This document shows, piece after piece, positions 1 through 9,393 of a stretch of DNA of 64,000 nt (position 1 is the first letter of the stretch; each line of letters begins with the position of its first letter). Below the pieces are notes generated by a model. The model was not told the origin of the DNA. It searched no databases and worked only from the letters and a program-made list of their open reading frames with translations. This stretch comes from Candidatus Amoebophilus asiaticus 5a2 (GTDB taxonomy: Bacteria > Bacteroidota > Bacteroidia > Cytophagales > Amoebophilaceae), in NCBI RefSeq assembly GCF_000020565.1, contig NC_010830.1, positions 1,530,001 through 1,594,000 on the forward strand, written 5' to 3'. Made by a program: the position numbers and the translations under genes.

Positions 1-220
1 GCTTAGTAGTATCCTCTATACTGGTTATACCTATTACCAAAGAAACAAAAACTAATGGTATAGCTATCATTTTCAAGCTATTTAAGAATACTGTACCAAA
101 AGGCTTGATATAATTAATGGTAAAAGAAACAGGCCAACCCAGCTGAATAGATAATAGAGCAAAGCATAACCCTAACGCTAGACCTATTAGTATCTGGATG
201 TGAAGTTCAATTTTTTTCAT
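1..220 (-). CDS. Dicarboxylate/amino acid:cation symporter, N-terminal part (window edge)
   Basis: The gene begins at an ATG at 220 and runs off the left edge, leaving 73 codons. It starts MKKIELHIQILIGLALG and continues with hydrophobic helices and the stretch PFGTVFLNSLKMIAIPLVF. This is typical of the start of the DAACS family (GltP/DctA type), inner-membrane symporters that take up glutamate, aspartate or C4-dicarboxylates with Na+ or H+. In an intracellular bacterium it would import host metabolites. The substrate cannot be set from this piece. Confidence 0.8.
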   Translation of the reverse strand, partial: MKKIELHIQILIGLALGLCFALLSIQLGWPVSFTINYIKPFGTVFLNSLKMIAIPLVFVSLVIGITSIEDTTK

Positions 221-697
221 ATGGCGCTCAGTTTATAATGTTATATAACTTCATGCAGCGATACAAAGTGAAATAAGCTTATAAACACATTAACATTCTG
301 CTTTAAGCTTACTAATAAAACTGGATACATATGTTATGGCTTATTATTATACAGTTATGATATATCTAGCAACTTGCTCAAGAGACCTGTTTAAAATTTT
401 CCAATCCCTATAAATCTTCAAGCTACACACATTCCTATTTAGTAAGTAATAAATATTGACGGATTTTATTCTAGCCTACTATTTAAATTCGTATCTTTTT
501 ACATACTCTCTAGAAATACCTTAGATAAATAATTAACCATCGACCTTATTTACAAGAAGAATCACATAACTAATCAAAATTATTTGTCAATATGGCTAAC
601 TATATTTATTTATAGCAATCTCTTAAAACAAGGCCCTTTTTTATTAAAAAGGTATCTAAATTCCAAGTTGTATTTTTAACTATATATAGTTAAACTA
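221..697. other. Intergenic, no gene seen
   Basis: AT-rich stretch between the symporter start and the rpoZ stop. It must carry the symporter promoter. I see no convincing ORF, RNA or IS remnant. Confidence 0.5.
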
Positions 698-1027
698 TTA
701 GACTGCCGTATTTTCTTCTTCAGCATGACGATACATCAACTTACCTTCTAAAAATTCTTCTGTAGCAATGGTAGTTGGTTTAGGAAGTTTTTCATAAAGT
801 CTTGTTATCTCTGCCTGCTCCTGCTTAGCAGCCTTTTCTTCATCTTGTAACTCTTCTGTATCGTCTGATACAAAATCTACCAGTTTACTATCAAGATCTT
901 CTTTCATATGTAATGCAACTTGACGAGCACGTTTAGAAATGATAGCTACTGCTTCATATACGTTACTTGTTGGGGCGGTTAATGCTGAAAAGTCTCTGGT
1001 AACTAGGGTGTTAATTTTATATTTCAT
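698..1027 (-). CDS. rpoZ: DNA-directed RNA polymerase omega subunit (RpoZ/Rpb6-like)
   Basis: 109 residues. Residues about 10-40 carry the omega/Rpb6 signature: TSNVYEAVAIISKRARQV matches the conserved N-x-Y-E-A-V ... R-A-R-Q motif by which omega wraps the C-terminal tail of beta-prime. The acidic, charged C-terminal half is typical of the longer Bacteroidetes omega. Only 5 bases separate it from the upstream bamD, so the two are probably co-transcribed with the OstA-like gene; this order is common in Bacteroidetes. Function is structural, helping RNA polymerase assembly. Confidence 0.85.
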   Translation of the reverse strand: MKYKINTLVTRDFSALTAPTSNVYEAVAIISKRARQVALHMKEDLDSKLVDFVSDDTEELQDEEKAAKQEQAEITRLYEKLPKPTTIATEEFLEGKLMYRHAEEENTAV

Positions 1028-1032
1028 AGCAA

Positions 1033-1836
1033 TTAATTATTCTTATCGTTTACAAAATTATTAATTTTTTCAAGGGCAGCGTTATATACACTTTCTAATG
1101 TCTTGAGATATTTACTATTTGGGAATTTATCTAAAAATATGTAATAATAATTTACGACAGCATACAACCTATCAGGTTGTTCTTTAACCTCACTTCCCAA
1201 TGCCCATTTATACTGAGCCTGTATTTGTAAACACAGGGCCTCTTCTTGGTAAATGGACTCAGGATATTTTTCTCGAAAATTTCCTAATGCTATAACAGCC
1301 GCCTTATAATGTCCTAATTCGTAATAAAGCTTAGCAGCTTTAAAGGATTTAAGCATAAGCTTATTCTGTAACTCATCATTATACTGGTGAGCCTCTTGTT
1401 GATAAGTGCCGGAAGGATACTTGTTAAGATATGTTTGTAGCGTTTTAAGTGCTTTTTCTGTTACTGCTTGATCCAAGCGAATATCAGGTATAGATAAATA
1501 AAGTGAATAGCCTTGCATATACAAAGCTTCCTCTGCTTGCGCTAACCTAGGATAAGTCTTGTAAAAAGACTCAAAGCAATAAGCGCTCATTTTATAAGAT
1601 TTCTGATAAAAGTAAGCATATGCCTGGTAAAATTGCGCTGGTATAATTTCTTTCCTTCCCTTGAGCATAGGGATAACTTCTTTGAACAACTGCAACGCTT
1701 CGTAATAGTCTTTAGCTTCATAGCGTGCCACAGCTTGTTGATACTTGCTAAGGTAATTACCAGAATGGGTGTGTGTAGCGCAAGAAGCAAGCGCTAGTCC
1801 TATTAATCCTATTTTTATAAATTTAATATATGACAT
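1033..1836 (-). CDS. bamD: Outer membrane assembly lipoprotein BamD
   Basis: 267 residues. The N-terminus has a hydrophobic segment ending in LALASC, a lipobox, so the mature protein would be a lipoprotein anchored at Cys19. The rest is tetratricopeptide-like helical repeats, with recurring patterns such as AKDYYEALQLFKEVIP and LGHYKAAVIALGNFREKYP, as in BamD (YfiO), the essential non-barrel subunit of the beta-barrel assembly machine. Length fits the family. It lies 57 bases downstream of the OstA-like gene and 5 bases upstream of rpoZ, an envelope and transcription operon. Confidence 0.88.
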   Translation of the reverse strand: MSYIKFIKIGLIGLALASCATHTHSGNYLSKYQQAVARYEAKDYYEALQLFKEVIPMLKGRKEIIPAQFYQAYAYFYQKSYKMSAYCFESFYKTYPRLAQAEEALYMQGYSLYLSIPDIRLDQAVTEKALKTLQTYLNKYPSGTYQQEAHQYNDELQNKLMLKSFKAAKLYYELGHYKAAVIALGNFREKYPESIYQEEALCLQIQAQYKWALGSEVKEQPDRLYAVVNYYYIFLDKFPNSKYLKTLESVYNAALEKINNFVNDKNN

Positions 1837-1893
1837 GGATGCAAATTAACTCATAAATATACGTTTTCAAAGTACAAAACCGTCCAACCATCT

Positions 1894-3531
1894 TTAATTA
1901 AGTTCTTTCTTTGAATTTATATGGTTTTTTTGTGCGCTTTTATTACCAGCTTTTTGTGCAGCAACTTGTTTTCTTAATAAAAACTCTTCTAATATAGGTT
2001 TTTCATTTACTCTCCACTTAAAACCAAACAGCTGCTTCTCATCTTCCATAATTTTGTGAGCAGGATAAAAAATACCTGTAGGTTTTACAAGAAAGCTAAT
2101 TTTTGATAAGTTTTCATTATCCATATCAATACGTATATGGCTACATCGAATGTAATTCATACCTACTAACTCTGAACTATCATTAAGTGCAAAATAGAGG
2201 CTCTCTCCATTACCTAAGATATCTATATAGCTGATTTTATTATCTTGAAATTGCGCTACCATTTCTCTGCCCTTTACTTGATTATAGTTGTCAAATTTAT
2301 CTACAGAAGCTATAAAAGCATCTGTATCCATATACATTTTCTCAATAGCCTCATTGTTAAGTGCTATACGAATAGATTCGGCAGTAATTTGGCTATCATA
2401 ATTCCAAAAAATAGGTTTATTATAAAAATAAACAGTAGAATCTATGCTATGGTAGGACATAGAATCTGCTTTGGCTTGTAGATTTGATTTATATATTTTT
2501 ACATTGTTATAACCTAAAATCACATGGTCTTTTTCATCATCCTTGTCATGAACTTTGTCTTGTATAGCTTTAAAAGTATCTGCTATCATATATAAAGTAT
2601 CTTCCTCTATGATACGCTGTAACAAAGGATTACCAAGAACTTCTCCTACTCCTTTATCATAATCATAATAACCATGCTCTCCTGTAATAGTTACATAATG
2701 TTCTTTGGAAACTAACTCCACTTGTCCTGTTGCTGTATACTGATTTTTCTCTTGATTAGCTTTTATTAGATTACTATACAAGCTGTACTTTTCAGATTCC
2801 ACTCTTGCCTTTTTAAACAATGCGTCTTTTGTATCTGTATTATATTGGCCACCTTCCTTAGTAGTAATAGTTTCTCCTTCTTTAGTGACTATGTGTGTAT
2901 TACCCTTAAACTCAGCTAACTTAGTATTAGTATGGTAGCGTAGCATATCACATGCCACATGATATTCTTTATTACTAAGCTCCACTTGATGGGAAAAGAC
3001 AGCTAATTTATTTTTTTCATCATAATATCCGGTCTGGCTGCTTATTTGATCATTATCCTGAATTAAAGTACCTCCATTTCTAAAATATCCTTTTTTATCC
3101 TTTACCACATAATCCAGCTCATCAGTATAAAATTTAAGGGTATCTTGCTCATAAGATACTGAATTGCGTAGCTGAGCTATCTTTGTATTAACATCATATA
3201 CAACCCTTTCTGCAACCATAACTCCACCTTCCTTATCAATCATCTGAAGATTACCAGCTGCTTTTACAATTCCTTTTTGGTCATAATATTGAGCAGAATC
3301 AGCATAAATGGTAAAATCTTCATGAATAAAAATTACGTGTCCAGAAAGTTTTTTATAAGGTTCTTCTCCATTTTCCTTTTCGCCACCTTCTAGTTTATCT
3401 GCACTATAGTTTATCTTTACTTTATCCTTGTTCTTAGCCAAAGAAACTGCATAGAAGCAAATTATTGTTACAATGGATATAAGACAGGTTGTAAAAACTT
3501 TATTTTTTTGTATGCATACGGTAGGCATCAT
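1894..3531 (-). CDS. OstA/LptA-like envelope protein
   Basis: 545 residues. An N-terminal hydrophobic stretch (about residues 12-32) could be a signal peptide or anchor. The body is a series of OstA-type beta repeats (for example GHVIFIHEDFTIYADSAQYY, then KAAGNLQMIDKEGGVMVAER). Such beta-jellyroll repeats bind lipid A and make the periplasmic LPS bridge in LptA and LptD. Bacteroidetes commonly have a long OstA-like protein of about this size next to bamD. It is larger than E. coli LptA and lacks an obvious C-terminal barrel, so it is not LptD. Role in lipopolysaccharide transport is inferred from the family. Confidence 0.75.
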   Translation of the reverse strand: MMPTVCIQKNKVFTTCLISIVTIICFYAVSLAKNKDKVKINYSADKLEGGEKENGEEPYKKLSGHVIFIHEDFTIYADSAQYYDQKGIVKAAGNLQMIDKEGGVMVAERVVYDVNTKIAQLRNSVSYEQDTLKFYTDELDYVVKDKKGYFRNGGTLIQDNDQISSQTGYYDEKNKLAVFSHQVELSNKEYHVACDMLRYHTNTKLAEFKGNTHIVTKEGETITTKEGGQYNTDTKDALFKKARVESEKYSLYSNLIKANQEKNQYTATGQVELVSKEHYVTITGEHGYYDYDKGVGEVLGNPLLQRIIEEDTLYMIADTFKAIQDKVHDKDDEKDHVILGYNNVKIYKSNLQAKADSMSYHSIDSTVYFYNKPIFWNYDSQITAESIRIALNNEAIEKMYMDTDAFIASVDKFDNYNQVKGREMVAQFQDNKISYIDILGNGESLYFALNDSSELVGMNYIRCSHIRIDMDNENLSKISFLVKPTGIFYPAHKIMEDEKQLFGFKWRVNEKPILEEFLLRKQVAAQKAGNKSAQKNHINSKKELN

Positions 3532-3617
3532 AGTATCTGTCTATATATAGTGCATATCATCTTTATTGAAAAAGATGTCTTTCATTTTAACGGTCTAAAA
3601 GTTATAATTCTAGTCAA

Positions 3618-4982
3618 GTGACTTACAAATATAAGCATATAAATTTAACAGAAGGCTTTATATCATTTATTAACGACCACCAACTTCTTCAAGCAGAAGA
3701 ACCAGTACTTTTAGCAGTAAGCGGTGGTGTAGATTCAGTGGTTATGTGCTCGCTTTTTCATGAAGCTAGATTACATTTTGCTATAGCCCATTGCAACTTT
3801 GGGTTACGAGGGCAAGAGTCAGAAGAAGATGAAGCATTTGTTCATACACTAGCACAACAATACCAAGTAGAGTTTTTTACAAAACGCTTTAATACGAAAG
3901 CCTATGCAAAAACAAATAAGCTCTCTACACAGATGGCTGCAAGAGAATTACGCTACGCTTGGTTTAAAGAGCTTTGTAATATCCATCAAATAGATAAATT
4001 AGCTACAGCACATCATGCTAATGATTGCCTAGAAACGGTACTTTTCAATCTAACAAAAGGAACTAGTATTGCTGGCCTCCATGGTATATTACCCAAACAG
4101 AACAATTTAATTAGACCATTGCTCTTTGCCAGTAAAGAAAATCTGCTACAATATGCACAAGCTAAAGGGCTTAGTTGGCGAGAAGATAGCTCTAATAAAC
4201 AAGACGATTATGCTAGAAATTTAATTAGGCACCAAGTAATTCCTTCTTTAAAATTAATCAATCCTAATTTAGAAAGCACCACTAATCTTACTATAGACAG
4301 GCTAAGCCAGGTAGAAAAGCTTTTTAACGAACAGTTAGAAAACATAAGGAAAGAAATATTTTTCCAACAAGAGGATATACATTATATTTTGATTCAAAAA
4401 ATTAAAGAAAAACCTTGGGCTGCTGTTGCATTATGGGAATTACTTAAACCTTTCGGATTTAATTTTTTACAGATAAAAAATCTTCTTCATCCATCCGTAC
4501 AAATTGGAAAAAGTGTTTATGTTGATAATTATCAGCTTTATGTAGATCGTACAACATGGATGCTAACTGACCGTAAACAGACTACAGTAACTAGCAAACA
4601 TATTGCTAACGAAAAAATAAAAAATATAAACTTTTTAGGAAAAAACCTACAACTACAAGTTATACCTAAAGAAATTTATCAGATTACCCATACCAATGAG
4701 ATAGCAGCATTAGATTTAGATAAACTACAATTTCCACTAACTATTAGGTCCTGGCAGACTGGTGATTTTTTCTATCCACTGGGCATGTTAAAAAGAAAAA
4801 AGTTAAGTGACTTTTTAATAGACCAGAAAGTACCACTAGTACTTAAACAGAAAGTTTGCGTATTAGAATCTAAAGGGCAAATTGTATGGGTTATTGGTTA
4901 TCGCATAGACGACCGATTTAAAATAACAGATACTACTAAGCAGATTTATGAATTGCAGTTAACTTCATTCAGTAAAAGCTAA
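3618..4982 (+). CDS. tilS: tRNA(Ile)-lysidine synthase TilS
   Basis: 454 residues. TilS converts C34 of the CAU-anticodon tRNA-Ile to lysidine using ATP and lysine, so that AUA is read as isoleucine. The PP-loop ATP-binding motif is clear: LLAVSGGVDSVVM at about residues 27-39, followed by IAHCNFGLRG and the ATAHHANDCLET segment typical of TilS. The C-terminal part (about 370-454) contains the TilS_C domain with IRSWQTGDFFYPLGM. Translation appears to start at GTG 3618, because the next in-frame ATG lies inside the PP-loop domain. AUA is frequent in this AT-rich DNA, which makes the enzyme essential. Confidence 0.93.
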   Translation: MTYKYKHINLTEGFISFINDHQLLQAEEPVLLAVSGGVDSVVMCSLFHEARLHFAIAHCNFGLRGQESEEDEAFVHTLAQQYQVEFFTKRFNTKAYAKTNKLSTQMAARELRYAWFKELCNIHQIDKLATAHHANDCLETVLFNLTKGTSIAGLHGILPKQNNLIRPLLFASKENLLQYAQAKGLSWREDSSNKQDDYARNLIRHQVIPSLKLINPNLESTTNLTIDRLSQVEKLFNEQLENIRKEIFFQQEDIHYILIQKIKEKPWAAVALWELLKPFGFNFLQIKNLLHPSVQIGKSVYVDNYQLYVDRTTWMLTDRKQTTVTSKHIANEKIKNINFLGKNLQLQVIPKEIYQITHTNEIAALDLDKLQFPLTIRSWQTGDFFYPLGMLKRKKLSDFLIDQKVPLVLKQKVCVLESKGQIVWVIGYRIDDRFKITDTTKQIYELQLTSFSKS

Positions 4983-4991
4983 TTTTGCCAA

Positions 4992-5849
4992 TCAAGCTTT
5001 AGGTTGATTACGTGTCTGATAATATCCAATAAAAAGTGTAGAGGGAATGATAATAGCAGCTCCTAAGTAGCTATAGCTGCTAGGTAACTCATGGAAAAAT
5101 ACATATCCTACTACCATAGAAATAAGTAGTTCTATATACCTAAAAGGAGATAAAGAGGATGCATCTGTCAAAGAAAAAGCACGAAGGATACAGTATAAAA
5201 TAAGATTACTTCCTATACCTAATACAAGCAACCACATAAGCTCATAGTTGGTGGGAGTACGCCATACTTGCATAGCAGGGAAAGTTACCAAAATTAAGGC
5301 TACTACAGTTGAATAAAACAACATACATAACATAGGTTCTTGCGTAACATATTTTTTATTCAGTATGTCTAACATGCCAAAAAGTATTGCAGCAATAATA
5401 AAGAATAGTGATCCTTGATTGAAAGTATGGACATCTGGCTGTAATACAAATAAGATACCTACAAAGCCCCCTAGCGTAGCTAACCACATAGGCCAAGTGA
5501 CACGTTCTTTAAGAAATATAGGAGCTAATACAAGCACAAAAATGGGTACAGTAAAACTCATGATAGTAGAGGTAGTAATTGGAGATACTTTAATCCCCTG
5601 GCTCCATAGACTTATGGCCACAAAAACAAATAATCCTCTTAAGAAGTGCAATTTCCATCTATATGTTATAAAAGCACTTTTGCCCTGATATAGCATAACA
5701 GGCAACAAGGTAAGAATTCCAAAAGCAAATCTAAAGAAGGTTATTTGCCAAGGATTGAAAGTATAGCCCAAATATTTGGTAATAGCATCATTACCACAGC
5801 TCACTATAAGGCTAAGCGTAAACCAAAATATTGCTTTAAAATATTTCAA
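4992..5849 (-). CDS. EamA-family permease, S-adenosylmethionine transporter-like
   Basis: 285 residues, about ten predicted membrane helices in two EamA halves. Several blocks (CGNDAITKYLG, FFRFAFGILTLLP, HFLRGLFVFVA, GMLDILNKKYV, FRYIELLISM, AIIIPSTLFI) match, as far as I remember it, the rickettsial SAM uptake protein of the drug/metabolite transporter superfamily. That suggests import of host S-adenosylmethionine, a known kind of energy and cofactor parasitism in intracellular bacteria. The substrate is inferred; DMT permeases are diverse. It is convergent with tilS, with stop codons 9 bases apart, and is followed on the same strand by mnmA upstream. Confidence 0.75.
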   Translation of the reverse strand: MKYFKAIFWFTLSLIVSCGNDAITKYLGYTFNPWQITFFRFAFGILTLLPVMLYQGKSAFITYRWKLHFLRGLFVFVAISLWSQGIKVSPITTSTIMSFTVPIFVLVLAPIFLKERVTWPMWLATLGGFVGILFVLQPDVHTFNQGSLFFIIAAILFGMLDILNKKYVTQEPMLCMLFYSTVVALILVTFPAMQVWRTPTNYELMWLLVLGIGSNLILYCILRAFSLTDASSLSPFRYIELLISMVVGYVFFHELPSSYSYLGAAIIIPSTLFIGYYQTRNQPKA

Positions 5850-5878
5850 AATAATTTTAGCTAAAATTATTGATAATA

Positions 5879-7009
5879 CTACTGAGAAAAATTATACTTT
5901 TTAAAAGCAGGCTGCTTAAAAGAAGCCTTAATCCAGCCCCCTCCTATTACATCATCCCCTTCATAAAATACAGCAGCTTGTCCTGGGGCAATTGCATGCA
6001 CTCCTTTTCCAAAAAATACCTTCATTATATCGCCATCTTGTTCGAGCACAGCAGGGGAACCTGGATCATTATACCGTACTTTAGTAACGCTGTCTAACCT
6101 ACGCCCCTGTAAATCAGGATATTTACCCATATTTAATTTATGTACATACATCCCATCTCTAGCTAACTCATCAAAAGTACCTAATACAACCCTATTCTTG
6201 TCTGCTTGTATTTCAGTAACATATACAGGATAGCCTAATGTTATGCCTAAACCTTTCCGTTGGCCTACTGTATAAAACGGATACCCTTCATGGTGACCTA
6301 CCACGGTTCCATCTTCCAACACAAATTCTCCTCCTTTTACTTGCTCCTCTAAATTATCTACTCGCCGTTTCAGGAAACCACGATAGTCGTTGTCTGGAAT
6401 AAAGCAAATCTCATAGGACTCGGATTTAGTAACTAATTCTTTAAAGCCTCGCTGGCTAGCTATTTCACGTATTTCAGGCTTTGTAAATACGCCTAAAGGA
6501 AGCAAAGTTCTACTTAAGCTTTCTTGTGAAACTCCCCATAAAGCATAAGATTGATCTTTGTTCAAATCTTTCCCTCTCGAAACTATATAGCGTCCATTTT
6601 CATGGCGTATGTTCGCATAATGACCTGTTGCAATATATTCACAATTTAGCTTGTCAGCACGCCTAAGTAACGCATCCCATTTAATATGAGTATTACACAG
6701 AACACAGGGATTCGGTGTTCTTCCAGCTAAATACTCGCTTGTAAAGTTACTAATCACATAATCTCCAAACTCTTCTCGAATATCTAAAATAATATGAGGA
6801 AATCCCAATGATACAGCCACATTGCGTGCATCATTAATAGAGTCTAGGCTGCAGCAACCAGTCTCTTTTTTTCTTCCACCACTGCTTACATAATCCCATG
6901 TCTTCATAGTCAATCCTACTATCTCATAGCCCTGTTCATGCAATAACAGTGCTGTAATAGAACTATCTATACCTCCACTCATGGCTACTAATACACGGCC
7001 TTTTTTCAT
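5879..7009 (-). CDS. mnmA: tRNA-specific 2-thiouridylase MnmA
   Basis: 376 residues, the usual length. MnmA adds the 2-thio group to U34 of tRNA-Lys, -Glu and -Gln. The N-terminal PP-loop VAMSGGIDSS is at residues 8-17. The nucleophile cysteine lies in NPCVLCN near residue 102, and the second catalytic cysteine in SYEICFIPD near residue 200. GQRKGLGI and the C-terminal beta-barrel with PGQAAVFYEGD complete the family pattern. It sits 29 bases upstream of the permease gene and may be co-transcribed with it. Substrate tRNA-Lys(TTT) is encoded at 52.6 kb. Confidence 0.95.
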   Translation of the reverse strand: MKKGRVLVAMSGGIDSSITALLLHEQGYEIVGLTMKTWDYVSSGGRKKETGCCSLDSINDARNVAVSLGFPHIILDIREEFGDYVISNFTSEYLAGRTPNPCVLCNTHIKWDALLRRADKLNCEYIATGHYANIRHENGRYIVSRGKDLNKDQSYALWGVSQESLSRTLLPLGVFTKPEIREIASQRGFKELVTKSESYEICFIPDNDYRGFLKRRVDNLEEQVKGGEFVLEDGTVVGHHEGYPFYTVGQRKGLGITLGYPVYVTEIQADKNRVVLGTFDELARDGMYVHKLNMGKYPDLQGRRLDSVTKVRYNDPGSPAVLEQDGDIMKVFFGKGVHAIAPGQAAVFYEGDDVIGGGWIKASFKQPAFKKYNFSQ

Positions 7010-7205
7010 ATATAAGTTGTGAATTATAAAGTAAAATTAACTAGATATTTAGCAAAGATAACAGCCACTAGTTGATAATTCAAAGGTATAATGCAAGAGA
7101 ACATCATATATATAGGAAGCTTAAAAATTCAGTAAGAATAACATTTACAACTTAATTTGGCTGAACTTGTACAAGCACTTATTAATTTTTTATATAAGAT
7201 TAATT

Positions 7206-7213
7206 TATATTTG
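7206..7213 (+). promoter_or_regulatory. Possible -7 promoter element for mnmE
   Basis: The sequence TATATTTG, matching the Bacteroidetes -7 consensus TAnnTTTG, lies 45 bases before the mnmE ATG. I see no exact -33 TTTG at the usual distance, so this is tentative. Confidence 0.3.
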
Positions 7214-7257
7214 AAAAAATTTTAGAATAGTAAATTATTAAATCTCCCAACCCTTAT

Positions 7258-8625
7258 ATGTTACATCAACAAGAGCCTATTATTGCCTTAGCTACCCCCG
7301 CTGGCAAAAGTGCTATTGCGGTCATTAGGCTTTCAGGCCAGAATGTAATTAGTATTGTTAATCAAGTTTTTAAAGGGAAAGACCTAAACCAACAACCTTC
7401 TCACACTATCCATTTTGGCACTATCAATTACCAAGGAGAGATGATTGATGAAGTATTAATAGCCCTATTCAAAGCACCACGCTCTTTTACACAAGAAGAT
7501 AGCGTAGAAATATCGTGTCATGGATCATCTTATATCATCCAAAAGATCATGCAGCTCTTTATGGAGCTAGGAATAAGATTAGCCAAGCCTGGAGAATTTA
7601 CACAACGGGCATTTTTAAACGGCCGATTTGATCTTATACAAGCAGAAGCTGTAGCAGACCTTATTGCTGCAGATACAGCTATTGCACATAAAACAGCCTT
7701 GCAACAAATGCGAGGTGGCTTTTCCACACAACTTCAAGCATTGCGTGAAAAGCTTATTCATGTGGGCGCATTGCTAGAACTAGAATTAGATTTTGCTGAA
7801 GAAGATGTAGCTTTTGCCGATAGAGCTATGCTAGAAAGCCTAATACAAGAATTACTTACCATTATAGGCAAATTAATACAAAGCTTTAGCTTAGGAAATG
7901 TCATTAAGAACGGACTACCTATTGCTATTGTAGGAAAACCTAATGTAGGAAAATCTACCTTGCTCAATGCTTTGCTACAAGAAGAGAGAGCTATTGTATC
8001 CCCTATTCCCGGCACTACCCGCGACTTTATTGAAGCAGAAATCAACATAGGAGGAATACACTGCAGATTTATTGATACAGCAGGTCTTAGAGAGCATACC
8101 ACAGATACCATAGAGTCTATAGGAATTGCTAGGACCAAAGAACGGATGCAACAAGCAGGATTAATTATCTATGTATTTGATTTATCAGATGAATCTTTAG
8201 CAACTATACAAAACGCCATAGAAGGAATATCAGAGTTAGGGATTCCTTATATTAAGGTAGGCAATAAGCTAGATGCTGCTCAACCAGACTTATTAAAAGC
8301 ACTATCACAAGAAGATTTTGTGTTCATATCTACCGCTAAAAAACAACACTTAGGTCAATTAGAAGCACGCATATTGGAGCTGTTTCAATTAGATCAACTG
8401 GATAATTCAGATACTATTGTTGTTAATACCCGCCATTATGAAAGCCTTGTTAAAAGCCAAAATGCTTTATTAGCTGTAGTCGAGGGCATAATTAACGGTT
8501 TAAGTAATGAGTTGCTAATGATTGACCTAAAGCAAACGCTGTACTATCTAGGTGAGATTACAGGAGAAATAACTACTGAAGATTTACTGGATGATTTATT
8601 TTCTAAATTTTGTATTGGGAAATAA
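7258..8625 (+). CDS. mnmE: tRNA uridine-5-carboxymethylaminomethyl GTPase MnmE
   Basis: 455 residues. MnmE, with MnmG, makes the 5-carboxymethylaminomethyl group on wobble U34. N-terminal folate-binding domain starts at residue 5 with [21 protein letters not shown]. The G domain has P-loop GKPNVGKST near residue 225, G3 DTAGLRE, and G4 seen as GNKLDA. The C-terminus ends in FCIGK, the conserved C-[IL/S]-G-K catalytic tail. Start ATG follows directly on an AT-rich leader with a possible promoter at 7206. With tilS and mnmA it forms a cluster of wobble-base modification genes. Confidence 0.95.
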
Positions 8626-8685
8626 TTACCCTTCTCTTATTTACCTTGTGATTGCTTTCCAATTATTTATATATATTATATATAT

Positions 8686-9060
8686 AACCTAAGTTGCTAG
8701 ATAAGCAAAGCTTTGTTGATTTGGGAAACTAATAAGAATAAGAGTGCTTTGATCAGGAAACCTTTGAAACTAACAGCATATATCCTCCTTAAGAAAAGCC
8801 CTTTGATGCCACTGATGCTAGCCTCTATTACTTTTCTTATGCGCGCTTTTTGAAAAAGCTAGCAAGTCTTTTCTATATGCATTGGCTTTACGCTCGTGGT
8901 AAAGTTTAATCCTATCATCAGCCAACATACTTTCTACTAGGTAGTTGGTATAAGCCGAGTCAGCATATAATGCACTACCAGCTGGCAAAGCGAAAGGTAA
9001 TTGATAAAAAGCTTTAACATCAGCCTGGTTGCCAGCCACTATTGTGAGATTAACCATAGA
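8686..9060 (-). mobile_element. IS982-type fragment (3' part of transposase and one end)
   Basis: The 15-base terminal repeat AACCTAAGTTGCTAG (8686-8700) is the same as that of the full IS982-type element at 34021-34942. The following minus-strand sequence encodes the C-terminal transposase, e.g. TIVAGNQADVK and AGSALYADSAYTNYL, similar to the complete copy. Reading frames are broken near 8820. The other end is missing; the fragment stops at about 9060, where an IS481-type fragment begins. Confidence 0.8.
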
Positions 9061-9064
9061 AGGG

Positions 9065-9326
9065 CTCAAGTAGCACATCCATAGAACTAATGGACAGGTG
9101 GAGCGCATGAACAGAACGATAAAACAAGCCACTGTACAAAGCTATTATTATAGCAGCCATCAGCAATTAGAGCATCATTTAAATGTTTTCTTGTTAGCTT
9201 ATAATTTTGCTCGTAAACTCAAGGTATTGAGGGGTAAAACTCCTTGGCAATTGATAGAGGAGCAATGGGAGAAAAATCCTCAGCTTTTTCACCAAAATAT
9301 TACTCCCTTCACCAAGGGACTAAACA
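9065..9326 (+). mobile_element. IS481-type transposase 3' fragment
   Basis: About 260 bases closely matching the 3' part of the element at 31166-32184: it starts inside the DDE glutamate region (GQVERMNRTIK type motif) and continues to LAYNFARKLKVLRGKTPW. It ends exactly at GGGACTAAACA (9316-9326), the proposed right end of that IS. The 5' part is gone. A 186-codon open frame starting at 9098 runs past the IS end into unrelated DNA and is not a real gene beyond that point. Confidence 0.8.
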
Positions 9327-9393
9327 TATGGCTAATGCCACCTTATCGTATATATTACTTAAGATATATACAGTACCTTAGCAACCATACAAA

